Origin: Alphaproteobacteria bacterium
Lineage (GTDB): Bacteria > Pseudomonadota > Alphaproteobacteria > Caulobacterales > Maricaulaceae
Reading direction: 5' to 3'
Length of the DNA: 64,000 bases
NCBI GenBank assembly: GCA_016124205.1
Contig: WGOD01000002.1
Location: 558,001 to 622,000 of the forward strand
The position numbers and the translations under genes are program-made. The notes under the pieces are model-generated. The model searched no databases and was not told the DNA's origin. It saw nothing but the letters and a program-made list of their open reading frames with translations. Below are positions 9,094 through 18,972 of the stretch, one piece after another (within the stretch, counting starts at the first letter, position 1; each line of letters opens with the position of its first letter).

Positions 9094-9812
9094 GCGCTCG
9101 CCTTCCTGCGGCCGGTGTTCAACCGTCCATCCGCCAGCGACATGATCGGCACGTCGAGCGAGCGGACGAGGGTGATGTCATGCGTCGCGATCAGGACGGT
9201 GGTGCCGAGCCGGTTGAGCTCGGTGAACAGGCGCAGGAGGCGGCGCGCCATCGCCGGGTCGACATTGCCCGTGGGTTCGTCGGCGACCAGCAATTCGGGC
9301 TGGCCGACGACAGCCCGGGCGATCGCCACGCGCTGTTGTTCGCCGCCCGACAGCGTCTGGGGCTGGGCGTCCATCTTGTCTCCGAGGCCGACCCAGTGGA
9401 TCAGCTCCGCGACGTCGTCGGCGTATTCCTTGCGCTTGCGGCCGGCGACGCGCAGCGGCAGGGCGACGTTTTCGAAAACCGACAGGTGATCGAGCGTCCG
9501 GAAGTCCTGAAACACCATGCCGATTCGGCGCCGGATATCGGGCAATTCGCGCCGGTGAAGCTTCGACGAATCACGTCCGAAGTGCCAGATCAGCCCTCTC
9601 GACGGGCGCTGCGCGAGATAAATCAGCTTTAAAAGCGAGGTTTTACCGGCACCGGACGGTCCGGTGAGGAATTGGAAACTCCCGCGCGGTAGATCGAAGG
9701 TGATGTCCTGGAGGACTTCCGGTCCGCGTCCGTAACGCATGCCGACGCCGTCGAAGCGGATCACGCTTTCGAACGTATCGTCGGGGCGGGTATCGGGCGA
9801 AGCGGACGGCAC
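9090..9812 (-). CDS. ftsE: Cell division ATP-binding protein FtsE
   Basis: 240 residues from a GTG start. ATPase partner of FtsX at the divisome. Walker A GPSGAGKT is at 51-58, then the Q-loop in GMVFQDFRTLDHLSV, the ABC signature LSGGEQQRVAIARA, and Walker B LLVADEPTGNVDP, all FtsE-like. No ATG precedes the conserved domain at a sensible distance. The GTG of VPSASPDTRPDD has a TCTGGAG ribosome site 7 nt upstream and gives a 20-residue lead-in, so it is chosen. Divergent from the zinc-ribbon gene with a 50-bp shared intergenic space. Confidence 0.92.
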   Translation of the reverse strand: MPSASPDTRPDDTFESVIRFDGVGMRYGRGPEVLQDITFDLPRGSFQFLTGPSGAGKTSLLKLIYLAQRPSRGLIWHFGRDSSKLHRRELPDIRRRIGMVFQDFRTLDHLSVFENVALPLRVAGRKRKEYADDVAELIHWVGLGDKMDAQPQTLSGGEQQRVAIARAVVGQPELLVADEPTGNVDPAMARRLLRLFTELNRLGTTVLIATHDITLVRSLDVPIMSLADGRLNTGRRKASA

Positions 9813-9862
9813 GGAAATACTCCAGACACTGACGGGATTACGATGCGGTGAATCGAGCCGAG

Positions 9863-10615
9863 ATGATACTGAGCTGTCCCAGTTGTGCCACGCGCTATCG
9901 CGCGGATGCCAGCACCTTCGGTGCGCAATCGCGGAAGGTGCGCTGCGCATCGTGCGGGCATGTCTGGATGGCCAAGCCGGAAATCGACGCGGCCGCCCTG
10001 CCCGAGATCCAGCCCGCCGCCGAAACCGAACCGAAACTGCCGCACCGCGCCTATCGCGAAAAGGTCGAGCAGAAGCGCAAGAACGCCATCCGCACCGCTG
10101 CCGGCGGGGCATGGGGCGGACTGGGCGCGGCAGTCGCCGGGGTTCTGGTCTGCGCGCTTCTGTTCCGGGCCGACATCGTCAGCGCCTGGCCGCAAGCCTC
10201 AAGCGCCTATGCCGCGGTGGGGATCGAGGCCAATCCCTATGGCGTGGCCCTTGGCGATCTGACCATCACGCGCGAGACCGAACAGGGCCTGCCGGTGATC
10301 GTGATCGAAGGCGAGATCCGCAATATCGACCGCCGCGAGCGCGCCGCCCCGGCCCTGCGCGCGGCGCTGCTCAACAGCAATTCCGCGTCGGTTCTGGAAT
10401 GGACGGTTCTGGTCGAGGGCGGTCCGATGCGCCCCGGCGAAGCGCGGAATTTCCGCACGCTCGTCTCCGACGTGCCGGCGAATGCGGTTCAGGCCGAAGT
10501 CACGCTCGCCGGTCTTCCGGCAACGCCGCCCGAAACGACCCGCATGGCCGACAGCGGGCATGATGCGCCGGCGCCCGAGGCCGGTCACGAACCGGACAGC
10601 GGCGGCCATCATTAG
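9863..10615 (+). CDS. MJ0042-type zinc-ribbon protein with DUF3426-like domain
   Basis: 250 residues. MILSCPSCATRYRADASTFG...KVRCASCGHVW is an MJ0042 family zinc ribbon (two CxxC pairs at about 5-8 and 33-36). A membrane segment follows (GLGAAVAGVLVCALLFRADIV), then a domain like DUF3426 (GVALGDLTITRE..., EGEIRNIDRRERAAPALRAAL) that should lie outside the membrane. Proteins of this layout often sit divergent to ftsE in alphaproteobacteria; the function is unknown. A GTG at 9848 would add five residues, but the ATG matches the family start. Confidence 0.83.
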   Translation: MILSCPSCATRYRADASTFGAQSRKVRCASCGHVWMAKPEIDAAALPEIQPAAETEPKLPHRAYREKVEQKRKNAIRTAAGGAWGGLGAAVAGVLVCALLFRADIVSAWPQASSAYAAVGIEANPYGVALGDLTITRETEQGLPVIVIEGEIRNIDRRERAAPALRAALLNSNSASVLEWTVLVEGGPMRPGEARNFRTLVSDVPANAVQAEVTLAGLPATPPETTRMADSGHDAPAPEAGHEPDSGGHH

Positions 10616-10721
10616 GTCCAGGCTTCCGAATTTACATCGGTTCAGGACTTCATTCTGAAACCTGCCATGGTCGACGGCGGTGCGCGGGTCGACGTCGCCA
10701 GCCGCGTTCAGCGCCAGGGCG

Positions 10722-11384
10722 TCACGCGTAGGCGTAGGGCCCGCCACGCTCCAGCGCCGTCTTGTAGGCGGGCCGGTCGTGAATGCGCTTCAGGAAGTCC
10801 CTGATATTCGTCCGGTCGCTGGCCCCGGCGCGCACAGAGGCGGCCTCAAGCGGAAAACTCATCATCAGATCGGCCAGCGTCATGGACGGCCCGGCGAACC
10901 AGCCGGTCTCGTCCAGCGCGGCGTCCCAATACTCGATATGCTCCTGCACGCGCGGATCGACGAAGCTGTCCTTCGCCTTCTGCGCGATACCCTTCACCAG
11001 CGGGCGGACGAGCGCCCCGGCGCGGTTCGGCAGATTGTCGAACACCAGCTTCATCAGAAGCGGCGGCATGGCCGAGCCCTCGGCATAGTGCAGCCAGTAG
11101 GTGACGGCTCGCGCCTCCGGCGTGCCGCGCGGCGGCATCAGCCGACCCTTGTCATAGGTCTCGGCGAGATATTCGAAGATCGCCCCGGTCTCGGCGACCT
11201 TGATGTCACCGTCCTCGATCACCGGCGACTTGCCCAGCGGATGGACGGCGCGCAACTCCGGCGGGGCCAGCATCGTCTTCGGATCGCGCCTGTAGTGCCG
11301 GATCTCGTATTCGAGCCCGTACTCCTCCAGAAGCCAGAGGACGCGCTGCGAGCGGGAATTCTCAAGGTGATGAACTGTGATCAT
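10722..11384 (-). CDS. Glutathione S-transferase family protein
   Basis: 220 residues. The N-terminal thioredoxin-like domain shows the HHLENSRSQRVLWLLEE start with the probable catalytic Ser near residue 10, and GKSPVIEDGDIKVAETGAIFEYLA, in which the cis-Pro SP and the E-T/S pair bind glutathione. The C-terminal helical domain includes AGPSMTLADLMMSFPLE. Likely a detoxification or redox enzyme; the substrate cannot be told. A stand-alone gene 106 bp from the stop of the zinc-ribbon gene, convergent with it. Confidence 0.9.
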   Translation of the reverse strand: MITVHHLENSRSQRVLWLLEEYGLEYEIRHYRRDPKTMLAPPELRAVHPLGKSPVIEDGDIKVAETGAIFEYLAETYDKGRLMPPRGTPEARAVTYWLHYAEGSAMPPLLMKLVFDNLPNRAGALVRPLVKGIAQKAKDSFVDPRVQEHIEYWDAALDETGWFAGPSMTLADLMMSFPLEAASVRAGASDRTNIRDFLKRIHDRPAYKTALERGGPYAYA

Positions 11385-11542
11385 GGGGCGAAGGTAGCGC
11401 GCGCCGGGACAGCGGCAAACGGGAAAGTCGAGCCGGCCGGGGCGGCCCGGCAGACGGGCGAAGTAATTGCGCTATCGCGGCGGGGCCGGGCGGCGTAGCG
11501 TGGCCGGGCCGGGGACCTTCCGTCCCGCGAAAGGGCATCGAG

Positions 11543-11686
11543 ATGGCCAAGGGCCAGAAAAAGTCGAACCGCGAATCCAAGAAACCGAAGGCCGAGCACA
11601 ATCAGAAAAAGAAGACCAATGCCTCGCAGCCGTCACTGAAGGCCGGCGCAGTCGGCGGGTTGGAGCATCTGAAGAACAAGCGCTAG
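11543..11686 (+). CDS. Small basic conserved protein, 47 aa
   Basis: A 47-residue, lysine-rich product: MAKGQKKSNRESKKPKAEHN at the start and GGLEHLKNKR at the end. Short MAKGQ..SNRE.KKPKA proteins recur in alphaproteobacteria as hypotheticals, which supports it being real (recalled, not searched). AAGGGCATCGAG precedes the ATG and may serve as ribosome site. The composition suggests nucleic-acid or ribosome binding (inference). Its stop lies in a GCTAGC palindrome whose other strand supplies the stop of the convergent GFA gene. Confidence 0.7.
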   Translation: MAKGQKKSNRESKKPKAEHNQKKKTNASQPSLKAGAVGGLEHLKNKR

Positions 11687-12156
11687 CGCGACAGGATGGC
11701 CTTGCGCCGGGCCAGGCTGTCAGCTGGCCATTCGGTCTCCATGTCATAAAAGACATCGAACGCCTTCGCACCTGGTGGCAGGTCGAAAAAGGGCCGCTTC
11801 GTCCGGGTAAAGATATGCACGTCGGGCGGACAGCGGTCCGGGTCTTCGAGCGTCATGACACGGACGAAGACCATCACCTCGCGGCGGCCGTAATCGCTCC
11901 ACAGCGCGGTCTGGCAGGCCGGGCAGCGCCAGATGTCGTGCGGGCGGCCGGAATCCGTCGTCTGTTCCGTGCGCACCGGCACTCCCGCTTCCACCATGAC
12001 CCGGTCGCGCTCGATCAGCGCGTTGACCGCGAAGGGTCCGCCCGTCTGCTTCTGACAGTCGCGGCAGTGGCAGGCATGGACGAACATCGGTGCCGTCGTC
12101 AGGCGATAGCGGACCTGTCCGCAGTGGCAGGATCCGGAATGTTTCGTTTCGCTCAT
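11683..12156 (-). CDS. GFA/CENP-V family zinc protein
   Basis: 157 residues. Zinc ligands follow the glutathione-dependent formaldehyde-activating family pattern: GSCHCGQVRY (CxC near residues 10-12), HACHCRDCQKQTGG (CxxC) and WRCPACQTALWS (CxxC). Members bind glutathione adducts or are of unknown activity, so a formaldehyde role is not assured. The gene starts at MSETKHSGSCHCG. Stop codons of this gene and the 47-aa gene overlap. Confidence 0.88.
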   Translation of the reverse strand: MSETKHSGSCHCGQVRYRLTTAPMFVHACHCRDCQKQTGGPFAVNALIERDRVMVEAGVPVRTEQTTDSGRPHDIWRCPACQTALWSDYGRREVMVFVRVMTLEDPDRCPPDVHIFTRTKRPFFDLPPGAKAFDVFYDMETEWPADSLARRKAILSR

Positions 12157-12194
12157 TCGGGAAAGGTAGCGCGCGCACCTGCCATCGGGAAACG

Positions 12195-12226
12195 GAAAAA
12201 CGGGCGCCCCGAGGGAGCACCCGTTT
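12195..12226 (-). terminator. Rho-independent terminator after the RcnB-like gene
   Basis: On the minus strand the sequence folds into a stem of about 13 bp (outer AAACGGG/CCCGTTT perfect, inner part with G-T pairs) ending in a T-rich run. It lies 24 bp after the stop of the RcnB-like gene. Confidence 0.7.
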
Positions 12227-12249
12227 CCAGATTCTCGGCATGAGCCGGC

Positions 12250-12666
12250 CTAGTCGATCAGCTCGCGGATGATCTGTGTCGCCGCTGAGACAAGCAGAAC
12301 GTCCTCGTCGACCTTGGCGTAATAATAACCGTTGGGCGGCGGTTGCAGACCATAACGGTCATACTCGCCCGACCGGATCACATTGTAGTCGCCATAGAGC
12401 CGGTCGCCCGCGCGCCAGGCGTCGCGCTGACCGTCCTCATAGCCGGCACGGTAGGCTTCGGCCTCGTCGCGGCGATCGTCATGTCGGTCGCGGTCGCGAT
12501 GGCGCGCGTCGTGCTCGTCGCAGCGCCCCTGACGGGCGAGGCCCGGCGGGCAGCCATGCGGCGGGTCGGCGAAAGCCGTTGCGGAGGCCGGCGACAGGGC
12601 AGACCCGGCGGTCATCATGCCACCGACGGCCATCACGGCGAGGAGGGTGTGGAGTCGTTTCGACAT
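12250..12666 (-). CDS. RcnB-like periplasmic protein
   Basis: 138 residues. A signal peptide (MSKRLHTLLAVMAVGGMMTAGSA) is followed by a His/Asp/Arg-rich stretch (DEHDARHRDRDRHDDRRDE) that could bind metals. The C-terminal YNVIRSGEYDRYGLQPPPNGYYYAKVDEDVLLVSAATQII is the RcnB fold signature (Ni/Co homeostasis family). Most alphaproteobacterial members have not been tied to nickel or cobalt, so the metal role is inference. An AAAGGAG ribosome site precedes the ATG. Confidence 0.82.
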   Translation of the reverse strand: MSKRLHTLLAVMAVGGMMTAGSALSPASATAFADPPHGCPPGLARQGRCDEHDARHRDRDRHDDRRDEAEAYRAGYEDGQRDAWRAGDRLYGDYNVIRSGEYDRYGLQPPPNGYYYAKVDEDVLLVSAATQIIRELID

Positions 12667-12729
12667 GGGTCTTCTCCTTTGGCGTCCGGGGGAGGAACGG
12701 GAGAGAAACGCGTCAAACCGGGAGCGGGT

Positions 12730-13101
12730 TCAATCGGTTGGCACGCCGGTCCAGGCCCGGACGAGGTCGGTGATGGCGTCCTCGAGGCCCGCGAGTGACT
12801 TTCCCTTGAAGTCGAGCACGTAGCGATCGGCCGATTTGCGGTCGAGCAGGCGGGTCGGATCGGCGACGTCCGGCACGTCGGTTTTCGGCTTCGCGCCGCG
12901 GTGGAAGATCAGCTGGAAGGCGTCACCCGGCGCGATGCGCAGCGTGAGGCAATGCTCACCGCCCAGCGCGAAACTCGGCGCATTCCACCTGATGCGCGGC
13001 TCTGGGCGCGGATCGGCCGCCGCGATCAGCGCGACCAGTGCCTCGATTTCGGCTTTTCGCGCATGGCTCAGCGAAGAGACGTGAGCGGTGACGGCGGTCA
13101 T
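12730..13101 (-). CDS. DUF1801 domain protein
   Basis: 123 residues. PEPRIRWNAPSFALGGEHCLTLRIAPGDAFQLIFHRGAK and DRYVLDFKGKSLAGLEDAITDLVRAW fit DUF1801, a small YdhG-like fold with no proven activity. The start lies 6 bp after the stop of the NTF2-like gene, so the two are co-transcribed. Confidence 0.82.
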   Translation of the reverse strand: MTAVTAHVSSLSHARKAEIEALVALIAAADPRPEPRIRWNAPSFALGGEHCLTLRIAPGDAFQLIFHRGAKPKTDVPDVADPTRLLDRKSADRYVLDFKGKSLAGLEDAITDLVRAWTGVPTD

Positions 13102-13107
13102 GCGGTG

Positions 13108-13923
13108 TCAGTCCTCAGCCGCCCAGCCCAGCGCCCGGCCGGTGACGTCCTCGTAGAATTCCTCGGGGACGGTGATCGGCGTCATGGTGCGGTGGAGGAG
13201 CTGCCAGTCCGCGCCCTCTCCCTCGCGTACGAAGACGTGGGAGATGATCAGCCGCTCCGGAAAGGGCCGTCCCGAGACGATGCCCGCTGCGTCGACACGC
13301 ACGGTGACGATGCCGGTATCCCCGACAATGCGGGTGTCGAGCACGCTCTGGTCCCAGCGGGTCAGCTCCACATTCGTGGAGGTGCCGTCGACCATTTCGA
13401 GACTCTCCAGAACCCCGGGCGCGAGGACGAGGAGATAATCCGGATGCGCCAGGTCGCGGATCGAGGCGTCGTCATGCGCCATGACGTAAGCCGTCATCTG
13501 ATTGGTCGCGAGCGCGGCCAGCGCGGCTTCCGCCTCGTCTGCCACGGGTGACGCTCCCTGCCGCCGTGCGGTCCAGGGCATCAGGAAGTCGCGGCCGGTC
13601 GACAGGGTTTGCCCCACGATGAGGCCGTCGGAATAGAGCCGTCCCGAATGCAGGTAAGGGCCCGAATTGTCGCTGGTGACGAAGGTGAAGGCAACGAAAC
13701 CCTCGCGCGCGGCGAAGCGCGCGGTTTCGAATTGCGTGCCGTAGAAACTCCCTTCGAGCGACCCGTCCTCTCCAGCGGTGGTGATGTCCATCACCGTGGC
13801 CGATGGCGGCGCACCGGGATCGTAGTCGAGCGCGACATCCCAGACGCCTTCGAGATCAGCAGGCATGACGGACGGCTGGGCAGTCTGAAGAACAAGCGCG
13901 GCGAGAAGGGCAAGATGGGTCAT
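13108..13923 (-). CDS. Exported NTF2-like (SnoaL/DUF4440) protein
   Basis: 271 residues. A short signal peptide (MTHLALLAALVLQTAQPS) leads to an N-terminal beta-rich domain of about 100 residues (LEGVWDVALDYDPG...MDITTAGEDGSLEGSFYG), then an NTF2-like domain from ALAALATNQMTAYVMAHDDASIRDLAHPDYLLVLAPG to HVFVREGEGADWQLLHRTMTPI. Probably binds or transforms a small molecule in the periplasm; no catalytic residues are assignable. Upstream partner of the DUF1801 gene. Confidence 0.7.
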   Translation of the reverse strand: MTHLALLAALVLQTAQPSVMPADLEGVWDVALDYDPGAPPSATVMDITTAGEDGSLEGSFYGTQFETARFAAREGFVAFTFVTSDNSGPYLHSGRLYSDGLIVGQTLSTGRDFLMPWTARRQGASPVADEAEAALAALATNQMTAYVMAHDDASIRDLAHPDYLLVLAPGVLESLEMVDGTSTNVELTRWDQSVLDTRIVGDTGIVTVRVDAAGIVSGRPFPERLIISHVFVREGEGADWQLLHRTMTPITVPEEFYEDVTGRALGWAAED

Positions 13924-13940
13924 GGGGCGGAGGTTACGTC

Positions 13941-14168
13941 ATTCCCGCGCGGTCGGGAATCCGGGACCTGCGCGAGACTGGACCTCGGCTTTCGCGCCAG
14001 CGTTTTCGTCCCGGATTCATTCCGGGACCAACCGACAGTGCGAACCTGGCGCGATGGACAGGCCCCGGCACAAGGCCGGGGCAGGAAAGTTGTCAGATGA
14101 CCGGGGTTCCTGCGCAGGCAGGAACCCAGAGGATCCGTCAATCTGGATCCCTGCCTCCGCAGGGATCC
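13941..14168. repeat. Cluster of five perfect palindromes (REP-like)
   Basis: The 453-bp space 13924-14376 has no gene. It holds five hairpins in a row: 13941-13960 (7-bp arms), 14008-14028 (8-bp), 14062-14082 (8-bp), 14104-14127 (10-bp) and 14145-14168 (10-bp). All arms are perfect with 4-6 nt loops. Such clusters resemble REP/BIME elements. The adjoining 14195-14333 is one copy of the foldback repeat family. Confidence 0.75.
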
Positions 14169-14194
14169 CGGTGACTTTGCTGAAACCTCAAAAT

Positions 14195-14333
14195 CTGAAT
14201 TCCCCGTGAAAACGGGGACCTCGGCCGGGACCAGAGCAAAGGCGGCTCCGTCGTCGAACGCGATGTTTAGGACGTTTCTGCGCCCAAATGGTTCGAGGTC
14301 CCGGATCGCGCTGATGCGCGTCCGGGAAATCAG
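14195..14333. repeat. Foldback repeat family, copy 1
   Basis: About 139 bp, from CTGAATTCCCCG to CCGGGAAATCAG, giving imperfect terminal inverted repeats. The 5' end hairpin is CCCCGT-GAAA-ACGGGG; copies 2 and 3 have CCCCGC-GAAA-GCGGGG, a compensatory base-pair change. Subterminal ACCTCG/CGAGGT and the 3' TCCCGGA...TCCGGGA hairpin are also shared. Confidence 0.82.
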
Positions 14334-14376
14334 CAACGATGGTGCAACGAGTAACGTGACGCCGAAAAGCAGCGCC

Positions 14377-17107
<2,731 letters not shown>

Positions 17108-17135
17108 ATTGCCCGCATCATCGTGGGCTTGTTCA

Positions 17136-17687
17136 TCAGGTCAGATCCGTTGCGTGAATGAGTGTTTGAAGGACGAGCTTGTGCACGGTGGGCCCGTCCG
17201 GGATGGCATCGAATTCGACAATCATTCCGGCATCATCGGGCGGTATTCCGGCATGAACATCGAACACCGAACCGTTCCGGCGGAGCGCAACGCAAGTGCC
17301 CGTCCCCGCCGAGATGGATAGCACGTTGTCGAATTCCCGATTGGCGGCGAAGACGCGCAGGTTCGTCACCACGTAAACATCGCGAAGGTCTGCCGGATCG
17401 ATTGTGCGATCCATTGCCGCCGCGACGGCGAGCGATGCGAAAATCGCAGAACCAACCGCCACAACAGCGATCAAGGCACTGAGGAAGCCAGTCAGGTCAC
17501 GCGACCAACCGATCCAGAACAAGGCCAGCGCGATTGTGACCGGCAGGAAGATGAACAGCGCCCGCCGCAGAATGCGTATCGCGGGCGAACGTAAATGGTC
17601 GGGCCTGTGCCGGGCCTTGGAAAAGTCCGCCTGCCCCTGCCAGAGGATGGTTTCGCCCTCGATCAGAATGTCGCTGAGGTCGGCCAA
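17136..17687 (-). CDS. Membrane protein with PH-like (YdbS/YdbT type) domain
   Basis: 183 residues from a TTG start 2 bp after the stop of the lipoprotein gene. LIEGETILWQGQADF, two adjacent membrane segments (ALFIFLPVTIALALFWIGW and LTGFLSALIAVVAVGSAIFASLAVA) and DVYVVTNLRVFAANREFDNVLSI follow the pattern of bacterial PH-domain membrane proteins, in which YxVTNxRV is characteristic. Function unknown. The close packing with the genes on either side points to translational coupling within the thiC run. Confidence 0.66.
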   Translation of the reverse strand: MADLSDILIEGETILWQGQADFSKARHRPDHLRSPAIRILRRALFIFLPVTIALALFWIGWSRDLTGFLSALIAVVAVGSAIFASLAVAAAMDRTIDPADLRDVYVVTNLRVFAANREFDNVLSISAGTGTCVALRRNGSVFDVHAGIPPDDAGMIVEFDAIPDGPTVHKLVLQTLIHATDLT

Positions 17688-17689
17688 GG

Positions 17690-18181
17690 CTACCCCATCG
17701 TCGCCCAGCGGACGTTCGGGCTGAGAAGGGTCAGCTCGCCTTCGGGCGTGTAGCCGACCTCGGCGCGATACATGACGCGGCGCGGGCCGCCCTCGGCGTC
17801 TTCGGGTTCGGAGATGGTCAGAAGGCAGTCCATCGCGCTCTGGTCATTGCCTTCCCAGCTGCATTCGGCGGACGCGTCGAAGCCGTCCATCGTGTCGGGG
17901 AAGTCCCAGAATTGCTGACCGGCCGGTTCGCCGGTGTGCCAGTCTGACGGGACGATGTCGGCCTCGTTCGCGAGGAGGAGGGCGTGCAGCGCCTCGGCAT
18001 CCGGCGCGTTGAGGCTCGCCTGCATTTGCGGCATGCCCGCTGCGCCCGGTGTGGCGGGGGCGGTCGCGGCAACGGTCGAGGGTTCGGCGGTGGACGCCTC
18101 ATCACGCGCGGCCTCGTCGGCGGGCGGCGTGCAGGCGGCGGCCATCAGGGCGATCGCGGCAATACTGGCGAAGCGAAGCAT
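17690..18181 (-). CDS. Putative lipoprotein, first gene after TPP riboswitch
   Basis: 163 residues. MLRFASIAAIALMAAACTPP is a lipoprotein signal with lipobox MAAAC. A Thr/Ala/Pro-rich linker follows, then a domain with SLNAPDAEALHALLLANEADIVPSDW and CSWEGNDQSAMDCLLTIS. The start is set by an AGGAGA ribosome site 7 nt upstream, which abuts the riboswitch P1 stem. No family is recognised. It is the first gene under the riboswitch and so is expected to be shut off by thiamine pyrophosphate (inference). Confidence 0.7.
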   Translation of the reverse strand: MLRFASIAAIALMAAACTPPADEAARDEASTAEPSTVAATAPATPGAAGMPQMQASLNAPDAEALHALLLANEADIVPSDWHTGEPAGQQFWDFPDTMDGFDASAECSWEGNDQSAMDCLLTISEPEDAEGGPRRVMYRAEVGYTPEGELTLLSPNVRWATMG

Positions 18182-18192
18182 GTCTTTCTCCT

Positions 18193-18287
18193 GTCCCGAC
18201 GCCGGCATGATCCGGATCCGGTTTTAAGGGTGGCCAGGGCGGCGTCAGCCCGGGTCTCAGCCGCCTGCCGGCGGCCCCCCTCGGATG
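18193..18287 (-). promoter_or_regulatory. TPP riboswitch (THI element)
   Basis: On the minus strand, in order: a GGCGGCTGAGACC block holding the conserved CTGAGA, then ACCCTTAAAACC, GGATCCGGATCATGCCGGCG and a closing TCGGGA that can pair with an upstream TCCGA. These match the thi-box consensus (CTGAGA ... ACCCTTTGAACCTGATC...AATGCCAGCG..GGGA). Its 3' end runs straight into AGGAGA, the ribosome site of the lipoprotein gene, so control at translation is likely. thiC itself begins about 1.7 kb further on. Confidence 0.88.
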
Positions 18288-18325
18288 CGGCGCGACACTG
18301 ACCGAGACGCGCGGCGCTGGCAAGG

Positions 18326-18355
18326 GGCGTTCACCCGGATTTCATCCCCCGGATG
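18326..18355. promoter_or_regulatory. CACCCGGAT/TCATCC-CCC-GGATGA inverted motif
   Basis: In the divergent space between the riboswitch and the 18443 gene. A TCACCCGGAT element is followed by the palindrome TCATCC-CCC-GGATGA. The same CACCCGGAT word occurs in inverted copies between the LuxR-type and DUF4199 genes (38466-38528). A shared operator is possible but untested. Confidence 0.35.
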
Positions 18356-18442
18356 ACACTCTCTCCGCGATCAGCGGCCCAAAGTCATTGCGGCCCGGGC
18401 AACCGCCGGGCCAACTGGCCGCAAGCAGAGGACTGACACGTC

Positions 18443-18946
18443 ATGATTTTGGCCTTGTTCGCCGCGATCACGCTTCTCGCCGATGACGCGCAGATGGCTG
18501 ATCCGGACAACCTCCTGCCCGATGGCCGGTATGTCGAGGATCTGCCCGGCGGCGGGGAGGCCTGCGCCGACGCCTCGCGGCGTTATTTCGAACTGGCGCC
18601 CGGCGCGGCTGATGACCCTGAAGACCGGGGGCGGTTCCGCGCCGATTTCGGGGACGGCGCGCCGATCGACATGGAACTGGCGATGTCCTCCATGCATCCG
18701 CGCGAGCTCGCCGGCGGCGAGGTTCAGGGCGTCGGCGTGATCCAGGGACGCGGCACTTCAGGCGAGCGGCTGGCCATGACGCTGCTGATGACGCGCGACG
18801 GCCGCTACAACGTGGCGCAGGTCCAGATCATGGCGGCGGGCATGGATCCGATCACGCCGGTTCGCATGGAAGAAGACCCCCTGCCCCACGGAATCGCGTC
18901 TGACGGGACTGCGCTTGAACCCTTCGTGGCTTGCGGCACAGAATAG
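18443..18946 (+). CDS. Exported hypothetical protein, paralogue A
   Basis: 167 residues. A weak signal peptide (MILALFAAITLLADD) leads to a domain with NLLPDGRYVEDLPGGGEACADASRRYFELAPGAADDPEDRGRF and ends PLPHGIASDGTALEPFVACGTE. The next gene encodes the same layout (...PEPHGVLSDGTTLNPFVWCGRD). Two cysteines conserved in both (EAC and the C-terminal one) could form a disulfide. No known family. Confidence 0.65.
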   Translation: MILALFAAITLLADDAQMADPDNLLPDGRYVEDLPGGGEACADASRRYFELAPGAADDPEDRGRFRADFGDGAPIDMELAMSSMHPRELAGGEVQGVGVIQGRGTSGERLAMTLLMTRDGRYNVAQVQIMAAGMDPITPVRMEEDPLPHGIASDGTALEPFVACGTE

Positions 18947-18972
18947 GTCCGCTTTCTCGACGAGTGCCGAAA

